The position numbers and the translations under genes are program-made. Below the pieces are notes generated by a model. It was not told where the DNA came from. It ran no database searches and saw nothing but the letters and a program-made list of their open reading frames with translations. Below are positions 1-5,029 of a stretch of 5,646 nt of DNA, piece by piece. How positions within the stretch are numbered: position 1 is the stretch's first letter; every line of letters begins with the position of its first letter. Source of the stretch: Sulfurovum sp. (GTDB lineage Bacteria; Campylobacterota; Campylobacteria; Campylobacterales; Sulfurovaceae); NCBI GenBank assembly GCA_015661795.1, contig DQVJ01000255.1:1-5646 (forward strand), written 5' to 3'.

Positions 1-1
1 A

Positions 2-301
2 ATTTTACATACAAGAGGGCTAGATGAAGAAGTAGCAGAAGAGATAGTCCATAAGGCAATGAACGATGAAGTTTTATTTGTAAAAATGCTGGACAATTTG
101 TTACAAGGGTATGAGCAAATCACACAAGATGAAGTCATGCATTATGTAAGTAAAGAAGCACTTTTTAGAAAGGAGGTAAAATTGGAAAATTATGACTATC
201 TTGTAGCTATGGTTTCTGAGATAAAGAAAACTTCACTTGATAAAGCAGTACTTGAACAACTGGGAAAGGTTGCAAAAAACAACCGTCACTTATTAGGATG
301 A
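2..301 (+). CDS. C-terminal part of an unrecognised helical protein (5' end outside window)
   Basis: The reading frame is open from the left edge (first full codon at 2) to a TGA at 299-301, giving 99 visible residues. I treat it as the tail of a longer gene. The codons before the first ATG (59) give a sensible hydrophilic peptide containing HTRGLDEEVAEEIVHKAM, and that ATG has only an AAGG two bases upstream, too close to be a useful ribosome site. The visible part is charged, rich in Glu, Lys and Leu, and looks wholly alpha-helical, ending in NNRHLLG. There is no membrane segment, cysteine or metal motif. I do not recognise the family; a helical-repeat (HEAT-like) or regulatory tail is possible but unsupported. 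It lies 64 bp upstream of the Spy-like gene on the same strand, so co-transcription cannot be excluded, though a -10-like box lies between them. A strong Shine-Dalgarno match within the gene is listed separately. Confidence 0.6.
   Translation: MLHTRGLDEEVAEEIVHKAMNDEVLFVKMLDNLLQGYEQITQDEVMHYVSKEALFRKEVKLENYDYLVAMVSEIKKTSLDKAVLEQLGKVAKNNRHLLG
167..184 (+). promoter_or_regulatory. Internal Shine-Dalgarno-like sequence before an in-frame TTG
   Basis: AGAAAGGAGGT at 167-177 is an eleven-base match to the complement of the usual bacterial 16S rRNA 3' end. It is followed, five bases after the GGAGG, by an in-frame TTG at 182. Starting there would give a 39-residue C-terminal fragment (LENYDYLVAM... 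to RHLLG). It could be a real internal start, a ribosome pausing site, or a coincidence of the codons for Arg-Lys-Glu-Val. No other start codon lies at a useful distance: the next ATG (192) opens a frame of only a few codons. Confidence 0.25.
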
Positions 302-333
302 TTCATACAGTATTTAGTATAAATCTATATAAT
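302..333 (+). promoter_or_regulatory. Possible promoter of the Spy-like gene (-10 box)
   Basis: A perfect TATAAT lies at 328-333 in the short gap after the upstream gene. The -35 region is poor: CATACA at 304-309 with an 18-bp spacer matches TTGACA at three of six positions. A weak -35 with a good -10 is common for sigma-70 promoters in Campylobacterota. Transcription from here would begin near 340 and leave a leader of roughly 25 bases before the ATG at 366. In this AT-rich gap a chance TATAAT is quite possible. Confidence 0.35.
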
Positions 334-365
334 TGAAAACACATATCAAAAAAAGGAAAATAATT

Positions 366-1010
366 ATGATAAGAAAAATAACACTCGCATCAGTAGCAAC
401 AATGGCACTACTCTTTATACCTGCTCAGGCAGAAGAGGGCATGAAATGTCAGGCTGGAAAATGTGGAGCAGGGGTGATGGAAAAGTCTTCTAAAAGTGGA
501 GAAAAATGCCACAAAGGAAAAAAGGGACATAAAATGTATCACAAAATGGGGCATAGTTCTCCACTGTTAATGCATCTTCCAAGTCCTATGCGTATGATTA
601 TGAAACTTGAGAATGACCCAAAACTGGCATTGACTGCTGAACAAAAAGCTAAGTTGGAAGCACAGCGTAAAGAAATGATGCCAAAAATGATGAAACTAAA
701 AAAAGAGATAGCAGCACTTTCTAAAGAGATTAAAAAGGCATGCAAAAAAAATGTACCAGCAGCAGATCAAAAAGAAAGAGTTGAAAAACTTGCAAAGCTT
801 AAAACTGAAGCAACCATGACAAAGCTTACGTGTATCGAAGGTGTGAAAGCAACACTTAATAAAGAGCAGTTAGGGTACTTGAAAGAACTTCGAAAAGCAA
901 AAATGGCAAAAATGAAAGCAAAGATGAAAGGCATGAAAAAAGAGATGTCAAGCAAATGTGGTGCTCAACATAAAAAAGACAATACTGGTAAATGTGCTAG
1001 TAATAAATAA
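366..1010 (+). CDS. Secreted Spy/CpxP-like (LTxxQ) metal/stress protein with Cys-rich ends
   Basis: The protein has 214 residues. The ATG at 366 is chosen because AAGGAA lies seven bases upstream and the product then begins with a clean signal peptide (MIRKITLASVATMALLFIPA, AxA-type cleavage after residue 22). A TTG at 333 would add 11 residues but overlaps the likely -10 box. The mature protein is rich in Lys, Met and His and has seven cysteines. The N-terminal segment (26-63) carries MKCQAGKCG, EKCHKG and several His-Met pairs. The helical core has an LTAEQK motif (89-94) and a second, weaker one, LNKEQL (164-169), the two-LTxxQ layout of Spy/CpxP/ZraP periplasmic proteins. The C-terminus (about 177-214) is a Lys-Met repeat-like helix ending in KCG and KCA. 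Family knowledge suggests an envelope chaperone or metal binder; the Cys/Met/His ends favour copper or another soft metal (inference). No cognate two-component system or efflux pump is visible. Confidence 0.8.
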   Translation: MIRKITLASVATMALLFIPAQAEEGMKCQAGKCGAGVMEKSSKSGEKCHKGKKGHKMYHKMGHSSPLLMHLPSPMRMIMKLENDPKLALTAEQKAKLEAQRKEMMPKMMKLKKEIAALSKEIKKACKKNVPAADQKERVEKLAKLKTEATMTKLTCIEGVKATLNKEQLGYLKELRKAKMAKMKAKMKGMKKEMSSKCGAQHKKDNTGKCASNK

Positions 1011-1014
1011 TGTA

Positions 1015-1061
1015 ACACATCATTAGATACTTTCACTATGAAATATCTAATGATATTGTGT
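1015..1061. terminator. Hairpin between convergent genes, possible bidirectional terminator
   Basis: A perfect 10-bp inverted repeat, TCATTAGATA (1020-1029) with TATCTAATGA (1044-1053), continues inward, past an unpaired C at 1030, as TTTC/GAAA (1031-1034 with 1040-1043) around a five-base loop. It extends outward as ACACA/TGTGT (1015-1019 with 1057-1061) after a three-base bulge. It begins four bases after the Spy-like stop and ends about 48 bases beyond the SulP stop on the other strand, so it could end both transcripts. The stem is AT-rich and no strong T run follows on the + side, so it is not a textbook intrinsic terminator; RNA 3'-end protection is an alternative. Confidence 0.55.
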
Positions 1062-1109
1062 AAAGATATAGATTGGTTAACATAATATAAATTCTATTAA
1101 AAATAGTTA

Positions 1110-2753
1110 CTAAGCTCCCATTACTACTGCTTTTTCCCCTTTTAGATGTTTTTTCAAACTTTCAAAATTTTCAAAAACATTTTCTTTTGGTATCACATCA
1201 GGTATTAAGCGTAGTCTATTTAACATGTCATAAGGTTGATCTTGAATTCCAACAATGTAAACTTCTATACCTCTGTCTTGTGTGAGTTCTAATACTGTAT
1301 CTTCTATGGCATAAATTCCACTTTGATCAATATAGGGTACTTTTTCCATACGAAAAACAACTGCTTCTACAGTAGGAAGCTGGGAAATTATTTTTGAGAA
1401 GTATGAAGTAAATCCAAAAAATATAGGTCCATCAAAATGTTGTAAATAAATTTTACGTTTATTCTTAGTATCTCCATCAAGAAATGCATCATCTCCTAAG
1501 TCAAGAGGTATTGACTCAGCTTTTTCTTCTGCCAAATCACCCATTTGTTTCATAAATAATATGGAAGCCAATACCATACCCACGGCTACAGCCTGTAGTA
1601 AATTTACAAATATGGTTAAAACAAGGACGATAATCATGATAGTTGCTTCAGAACGAGGTACAGCATTAATATGTTTGAGACCTTTATAATCTATGATACC
1701 TATTCCTACTGTGATTAAGATTCCTGCCAATACAGGCAGGGGGATTAACTTTGCAAACTCCCCTGCTCCAAGTAATACAAAAAGTAAGATAAGTCCATGA
1801 ACTACGCCAGAAAGTCTGGTGTGGCCGCCTGCATCTATGTTTACTACCGTTCTCATAGTGGCACCAGCACCAGGTAGCCCACCGATGAGACCTGCAAATG
1901 CATTACCTATACCTTGCCCAACAAGCTCTTTGTTTGGGTTATGTTTGGTTTTGGTTTTGTTGTCTGCAATGACAGAGGTTAATAAGGAATCTATCGATCC
2001 AAGTGCTGCAAGCGTGAGTGCTGGTATGATGATGACCATAGGGTGGTGCCAGTCTAGTGACAGTAGTGTATCAATATGTATATCGGGAAGTCCTTTGGGA
2101 ATATCTCCAATAATAGGAACATCCAACTTGAAAAATACAGCGATGATCGTCAAACTGATTAAGGCAACCAAGGTAGAAGGAATCTTCTTGGTTATCTTTG
2201 GAAAAAGATAAATAATAGCAATGGTTAAACTAGAAAGAAGTAATGCTTGTACATTCATAGATTGTGGTATTGTATGAAGTGAGGCAAAGATTTCTATGAT
2301 TTCTGATGAAGACTCTAACCCAAACAATGGAAAAATTTGGAAGAAAATGATAATCAATCCTATACCACTCATAAAACCTGAAATAACAGGATAAGGCATA
2401 TATCGTATATAACTACCCATCATGGACAAGCCCATAAGAATTTGAAAAATTCCAGCCAAAACAAATGTGGCGACAATGGTTCCCAGTGCAGCATCTAAAG
2501 ATCCATACCTTGCAATTTCATCAGCAATAATGGCGGCTGCAACAACAGCCATAGGGCCAGTGGGTCCAGAAATTTGTGTTTTAGTTCCCCCAAACAGTGC
2601 AGCAAGAATACCTAAAGCTATAGCACCATAAAGTCCTGCAGTTGCACCCATCCCAGACTGTACTCCAAAAGCCAATGCCAAAGGCAATGCCACTATTGCA
2701 GCGGTAAGTCCTCCAAAAAGGTCATGTGTTATTCCGTGTGTCTTCTTATCCAT
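1110..2753 (-). CDS. SulP-family anion permease with STAS domain, BicA-like (probable Na+/bicarbonate symporter)
   Basis: The protein has 547 residues, a normal length for bacterial SulP transporters. The ATG at 2753 has AGGT seven bases upstream and gives the expected N-terminus (THDLFGGLTAAIVALPLALA). The membrane domain covers roughly residues 8-402. It contains the first SulP signature ISGPTGPMAVV (61-71), the segment LGSIDSLLTSVIADN (251-265) and GLPGAGATMRTVVNI (292-306). The soluble STAS domain (about 433-540) carries VPYIDQSGI at the usual nucleotide/phosphorylation-loop position. From memory of cyanobacterial BicA, Asp255 and Thr259 align with its sodium-site residues Asp258 and Thr262, and the surrounding segments are nearly identical. 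This favours sodium-coupled bicarbonate uptake over sulfate, which would suit an autotroph fixing carbon through the reductive TCA cycle (inference). No carbonic anhydrase is adjacent, so sulfate or another anion remains possible. The gene stands alone, divergent from tetR and convergent with the Spy-like gene. Confidence 0.88.
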   Translation of the reverse strand: MDKKTHGITHDLFGGLTAAIVALPLALAFGVQSGMGATAGLYGAIALGILAALFGGTKTQISGPTGPMAVVAAAIIADEIARYGSLDAALGTIVATFVLAGIFQILMGLSMMGSYIRYMPYPVISGFMSGIGLIIIFFQIFPLFGLESSSEIIEIFASLHTIPQSMNVQALLLSSLTIAIIYLFPKITKKIPSTLVALISLTIIAVFFKLDVPIIGDIPKGLPDIHIDTLLSLDWHHPMVIIIPALTLAALGSIDSLLTSVIADNKTKTKHNPNKELVGQGIGNAFAGLIGGLPGAGATMRTVVNIDAGGHTRLSGVVHGLILLFVLLGAGEFAKLIPLPVLAGILITVGIGIIDYKGLKHINAVPRSEATIMIIVLVLTIFVNLLQAVAVGMVLASILFMKQMGDLAEEKAESIPLDLGDDAFLDGDTKNKRKIYLQHFDGPIFFGFTSYFSKIISQLPTVEAVVFRMEKVPYIDQSGIYAIEDTVLELTQDRGIEVYIVGIQDQPYDMLNRLRLIPDVIPKENVFENFESLKKHLKGEKAVVMGA

Positions 2754-2767
2754 ATGATCTACCTATG

Positions 2768-2862
2768 TTACTGTATTTACTAAAAAAATATTTTAATATT
2801 ATAACTGAAAAAAGTGTTTACTTTTAATTAACTATGGAAAAAATACAGTAATATAATATTAA
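2768..2862. repeat. Two interleaved 11-bp inverted repeats upstream of SulP
   Basis: TTACTGTATTT (2768-2778) is the exact reverse complement of AAATACAGTAA (2841-2851). TTAATATTATA (2793-2803) is the exact reverse complement of TATAATATTAA (2852-2862). The order is A-B-A'-B', so the pairs cannot nest; in RNA they would form either alternative stems or a pseudoknot-like fold. The B arms contain TATAAT on opposite strands. The AT-only B pair could easily arise by chance in this composition. Confidence 0.35.
2798..2827 (-). promoter_or_regulatory. Weak candidate promoter of the SulP gene
   Basis: On the minus strand TATAAT (2803 down to 2798) is preceded, with an 18-bp spacer, by TTAAAA (2827 down to 2822), which matches TTGACA in four of six positions. 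Transcription would start near 2791, about 38 bases before the ATG. An alternative further upstream is TTGAAT (2887-2882), 17 bp, then TATTAA (2864-2859). Neither is strong and the AT-rich setting makes false boxes likely. Confidence 0.3.
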
Positions 2863-2948
2863 TAAATATAATTTTACTCGGATTCAAACCTTATAGAATG
2901 GTATATTCTGTAATGGACGGTATATAGGGCACTTGTAGCACACATTAA

Positions 2949-2960
2949 GAACATTTGTTC
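2949..2960. promoter_or_regulatory. Operator 1 (distal), GAACATTTGTTC
   Basis: Five-base arms around a TT centre. It is 153 bp upstream of the tetR start codon and 195 bp from the SulP start, and so is the site closest to SulP. TATAGT follows at 2963-2968 on the + strand and TATAAT reads leftward at 2966-2961, but neither has a recognisable -35 partner. Confidence 0.75.
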
Positions 2961-2990
2961 ATTATAGTAAATGGATATGTTTAAATATAT

Positions 2991-3002
2991 GAACAAATGT
3001 TC
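2991..3002. promoter_or_regulatory. Operator 2, GAACAAATGTTC
   Basis: Symmetry extends to 16 bp (ATGAACA-AA-TGTTCAT, 2989-3004). The centre is 42 bp from those of operators 1 and 3. A TTGACA at 3012-3017 follows, but no -10 box lies at a usable distance from it. Confidence 0.8.
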
Positions 3003-3032
3003 ATTATTAAGTTGACACAAAATAATAAATAA

Positions 3033-3044
3033 GAACACTTGTTC
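3033..3044. promoter_or_regulatory. Operator 3, GAACACTTGTTC
   Basis: Symmetry extends to AAGAACA-CT-TGTTCTT (3031-3046). It lies just upstream of the tetR promoter (22 bp before its -35 box), where bound repressor could contact a dimer on operator 4 or hinder RNA polymerase. Confidence 0.8.
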
Positions 3045-3065
3045 TTTTAATAGGGAACGTAAGTA

Positions 3066-3094
3066 TTGACATATGAACATATGTTCACTATAAT
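3066..3094 (+). promoter_or_regulatory. Consensus sigma-70 promoter of the tetR operon
   Basis: TTGACA (3066-3071), a 17-bp spacer and TATAAT (3089-3094) match both boxes and the optimal spacing perfectly. Transcription is expected to begin near 3101, which is the first base of the AAAGGAG ribosome site (3101-3107) before the ATG at 3113. The leader would be only about 12 bases. A promoter this strong normally needs tight repression, consistent with operator 4 in its spacer. Confidence 0.88.
3075..3086. promoter_or_regulatory. Operator 4 (promoter-embedded), GAACATATGTTC
   Basis: The full 12 bases form a perfect palindrome. It lies entirely between the -35 (ends 3071) and -10 (begins 3089) boxes of the tetR promoter, the classical position for steric repression of RNA polymerase. 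This supports autorepression by the adjacent TetR-family protein. Confidence 0.85.
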
Positions 3095-3112
3095 TACATA
3101 AAAGGAGTCACT

Positions 3113-3766
3113 ATGAACGATGAGAGCGTCACTTCTCTGCCTACCAAAGGAAGTAAAACTAAAGAGAAAATACTCAAAACCTCCCTCAAACTTTTTGCAG
3201 TTAAGGGGTACAAGGCAACCACCGTACGAGATATCGCAGCTGCTATGGGGGTGAAGCAAAGTGCCCTCTATAACCACTTTAAAAACAAAGATGAGATACT
3301 AGAAACCCTTATAGGTAATCTCACATCATCAGCCATCGTGACATTATTTGAAGATAAAGACCCTCAGGAGATTCAAATACAAGGAAAGGCACTTTTGGCA
3401 AGCATTGCTACCACTTTTAAGCTTTTAAGCTTTGACGGGCAAAATGAGGCACTTTATAAGCTACTTATGCAGGAGATCTTCCGTAATGAACGAATAAGAG
3501 AGATTTATAACGAGCATTTTTACCAGGAAAATGTTAAAAAGCTCTCTGGAGTCTTCTTTGGTATGATGCAAAATGAGTTGATAAAGTCTTCAGACCCTCT
3601 TTTGTTGGCAAATGAGTTCTTTTCACCACTTTTTTTCTACCAAATGCAGGTTTCTTTGCTAAAATTAGACAAAAAATCGACTTCTTCTGTGGTTTCAATG
3701 TTTGAAAAACACGTAGATTTCTTTTGGGAAAATATTAAAATAGATAAACAAGAGTCCTTATTCTAG
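3113..3766 (+). CDS. TetR/AcrR-family transcriptional repressor, probably autoregulatory
   Basis: The protein has 217 residues, typical for the family. The ATG at 3113 is preceded by AAAGGAG at five-base spacing. The TetR_N DNA-binding domain spans about 17-63: first helix KEKILKTSLKLFAVKGYKAT, then the helix-turn-helix TVRDIAAAMGVKQSALYNHF (37-56), then KNKDEIL. The rest is an all-helical ligand and dimerisation domain, rich in Phe, Met and Leu (for example FFSPLFFYQMQVSLL), suggesting a hydrophobic ligand pocket; the ligand cannot be predicted. The four upstream palindromes and the operator-embedded promoter imply that it represses its own gene. The methyltransferase gene follows after 59 bp with no visible terminator, so it is likely in the same transcript. 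Possible control of the divergent SulP gene is speculation, since the array lies about 195 bp from the SulP start. Confidence 0.92.
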   Translation: MNDESVTSLPTKGSKTKEKILKTSLKLFAVKGYKATTVRDIAAAMGVKQSALYNHFKNKDEILETLIGNLTSSAIVTLFEDKDPQEIQIQGKALLASIATTFKLLSFDGQNEALYKLLMQEIFRNERIREIYNEHFYQENVKKLSGVFFGMMQNELIKSSDPLLLANEFFSPLFFYQMQVSLLKLDKKSTSSVVSMFEKHVDFFWENIKIDKQESLF

Positions 3767-3825
3767 TTAAATACTAAAAAATATTAATGTATATTAAATT
3801 TAAAATTAAAAAATATGGAAAATAG

Positions 3826-4434
3826 ATGATTAAAAATAAAGATTTATTTGCACACAAATCAAAATCATGGGATATGAATTCAAACCGTGTACAAAATGCA
3901 AAAGGCATTGCTGAATTGATAGTAAGTAATATAAAACTAGACACGTCGATGGAAATTATGGACTTTGGTGCAGGTACAGGGCTTTTAAGTTATTTTGTAG
4001 CTCCCTATGTCAAAAAAATAGTAGCAGTAGACAACTCCCCTTCTATGCTTTTAGAGTTTCAAAACAAATGTAATGACTTTGTGTGTGAGACAGAAGTGAT
4101 AGAAAAAGATTTAAGTATCGATATCCTTGAAAGAAAATTTGATGGTATTATCTCTTCTATGACTATACACCATTTAGAAGATACGTATACCCTCTTTTCA
4201 AAGCTTTATACAATGTTAGAAGATGGTGGGTTTATTGCTATTGCAGATTTAGACAGAGAAGATGGAAATTTTCATTCTGACAATACAGGCGTATTTCATT
4301 ACGGTTTTGATAGGCATCTACTTGCCCAGGAGGCACAAAAGGCAGGATTTAAAGATATCTCTTTCTCTTTGGCACACACCATAAGTAAACCACATGCTGA
4401 TTTTACAGTTTTTCTGCTCACGGCGGTGAAATAA
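3826..4434 (+). CDS. Class I SAM-dependent methyltransferase (UbiE/Methyltransf_11-25-like)
   Basis: The protein has 202 residues. The ATG at 3826 has a modest GGAA five bases upstream. The Rossmann-fold SAM site is clear: motif I EIMDFGAGTG (43-52), acidic residue at the end of strand 2 in VAVDNSPSML (Asp69), a further Asp at KDLS (95), and the motif IV region FDGIISSMTIHHLED (105-119), followed by LEDGGFIAIADLDRED. The N-terminal DLFAHKSKSWD resembles the start of small-molecule methyltransferases acting on quinones, thiols or similar substrates. It lacks the cysteine set expected of an arsenite methyltransferase ArsM (only Cys82 and Cys87). The substrate is unknown. It sits between tetR and a YjdF-like membrane protein gene whose ATG begins one base after this stop, so the two are almost certainly translationally coupled. 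An inducible modification or detoxification step is a guess from context. Confidence 0.88.
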   Translation: MIKNKDLFAHKSKSWDMNSNRVQNAKGIAELIVSNIKLDTSMEIMDFGAGTGLLSYFVAPYVKKIVAVDNSPSMLLEFQNKCNDFVCETEVIEKDLSIDILERKFDGIISSMTIHHLEDTYTLFSKLYTMLEDGGFIAIADLDREDGNFHSDNTGVFHYGFDRHLLAQEAQKAGFKDISFSLAHTISKPHADFTVFLLTAVK

Positions 4435-4435
4435 G

Positions 4436-5029
4436 ATGAAGTATCTATGGATATGCATATATGTTCTGGTACTTATCTGGTCGGCTTATGCACCTAAAGA
4501 TCACTTTACATGGTTTTTAGAAGTGTTTCCAGCTTTCATCGGGTTTATTCTGTTATCTATAAGCTATAAAAAGTTTCCTTTGACACCACTTCTCTATATC
4601 TTAATACTTATTCATATGATTATTTTATTTGTGGGTGGACATTATACTTATGCAGAGGTACCTCTATTTGATACTATCAAAGAGGTTTTCAATCAAACAC
4701 GTAATAACTATGATAAAGTAGGACACTTTGCACAAGGGTTCATTCCGGCCATTTTAGCAAGAGAAATTCTGATACGTTTTGAAGTGGTCAAAGCATCTAA
4801 AATATGGCTTAACTATATTATATTGAGTATTATTTTGGCATTTTCTGCTTTTTATGAGTTGATAGAGTGGTGGGTAGCGCTTGCTACAGGTGAAGATGCA
4901 GAAGCATTTTTAGGTACGCAAGGATATATGTGGGATACGCAGTCAGATATGGGGTATGCCTTGATGGGTGGGATATTGGCTCTGATATTTTTGAGCCGCT
5001 ATCATGATAAACAGCTCAAAAACCTTTAA
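4436..5029 (+). CDS. DUF2238 (YjdF-like) inner-membrane protein
   Basis: The protein has 197 residues, close to E. coli YjdF. Hydrophobic segments lie at about 2-19, 27-45, 49-67, 124-148 and 171-187, with a weaker one around 98-113. Conserved family-type motifs are GGHYTYAEVP (67-76), YDKVGHFAQGF (92-102), FSAFYELIEW (136-145) and GTQGYMWDTQSDM (160-172). The Asp, His, Glu and Trp residues near membrane boundaries could form a metal or catalytic site, but no biochemical role is established to my knowledge. The start codon lies one base after the methyltransferase stop and has only a weak GGTGA-type ribosome site, implying translational coupling. A joint role with the methyltransferase, such as handling a lipid-like or volatile product at the membrane, is inference. 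Its stop overlaps the stop of the convergent cytochrome gene. Confidence 0.85.
   Translation: MKYLWICIYVLVLIWSAYAPKDHFTWFLEVFPAFIGFILLSISYKKFPLTPLLYILILIHMIILFVGGHYTYAEVPLFDTIKEVFNQTRNNYDKVGHFAQGFIPAILAREILIRFEVVKASKIWLNYIILSIILAFSAFYELIEWWVALATGEDAEAFLGTQGYMWDTQSDMGYALMGGILALIFLSRYHDKQLKNL

Larger units (their letters stand above)
2949..3086. repeat. Array of four palindromic operators at exact 42-bp period
   Basis: Four copies of GAACA-NN-TGTTC start at 2949, 2991, 3033 and 3075. Arms are identical in all four copies; the central pair is TT, AA, CT and TA. Centre-to-centre spacing is exactly 42 bp three times, equal to four helical turns at 10.5 bp per turn, so all sites face the same side of DNA. 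The 30-bp spacers show little similarity apart from ATTAT after the first two, which argues against a simple recent tandem duplication. Palindromic sites next to the tetR start are typical TetR-family targets, so the neighbouring regulator is the likely binder (inference). Confidence 0.85.
2754..3112. other. 359-bp divergent regulatory region between SulP and tetR
   Basis: No credible gene lies here. The half next to SulP (2754-2880) is extremely AT-rich and holds a weak leftward promoter candidate and two interleaved 11-bp inverted repeats. The middle (2881-2948) is less AT-rich and contains a GGTATAT direct repeat (2900-2906 and 2919-2925) and GGGCACTTGTAG (2927-2938), which matches the nearby operator at 3033 in 8 of 12 positions. 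The half next to tetR (2949-3112) holds the four phased palindromes and the strong rightward promoter. A leftward open frame across the palindromes has no ribosome site and is not called. Confidence 0.75.

Noticed and set aside
305..312. ATACAGTA motif shared with the SulP upstream region (2843-2850, inverted at 2769-2776) as a possible common regulator site
   Set aside because: The inverse TACTGTAT also occurs inside the SulP coding sequence near 1293, and an 8-mer of this composition is expected about this often by chance.
333..365. TTG start 11 codons upstream for the Spy-like gene
   Set aside because: It adds a basic stretch before an already complete signal peptide, lacks a ribosome site and overlaps the TATAAT at 328-333; the ATG at 366 has AAGGAA at good spacing.
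539..955. Two leftward open frames (539-745 and 767-955) inside the Spy-like gene
   Set aside because: They are antisense shadows of a Lys/Met-rich gene, giving Phe/Ile/Ser-rich peptides with no ribosome sites.
1819..2211. 130-codon rightward open frame inside the SulP gene
   Set aside because: Antisense shadow of conserved SulP membrane segments, with no ribosome site or recognisable domain.
3012..3017. Second TTGACA as an additional tetR promoter
   Set aside because: No -10-like box lies 16-18 bp downstream; the position is occupied by operator 3 (ACACTT).
2874..3080. 68-codon leftward open frame across the operator array
   Set aside because: It starts within operator 4 with no ribosome site. 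Its apparent 14-residue repeats (NEQMF, NEHLF, KEQVF) are simply the 42-bp-spaced palindromes read in the same frame, and no coding-like composition is seen.
2949..3086. CRISPR array
   Set aside because: The repeat unit is only a 12-bp palindrome with a variable centre, there are four copies, and no cas genes are present. The position at a tetR promoter fits operators.
3047..3277. 76-codon leftward open frame overlapping the start of tetR
   Set aside because: It lies mostly antisense to the well-supported TetR DNA-binding domain, has no family resemblance, and runs over the tetR promoter.
3815..3829. Four-codon upstream ORF (ATG GAA AAT AGA TGA) overlapping the methyltransferase start as ATGA
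   Set aside because: It has no ribosome site of its own and is short enough to be chance in AT-rich sequence.
3826..4434. Arsenite methyltransferase (ArsM)
   Set aside because: The protein is short and lacks the conserved cysteine set of ArsM; no ars genes are nearby.
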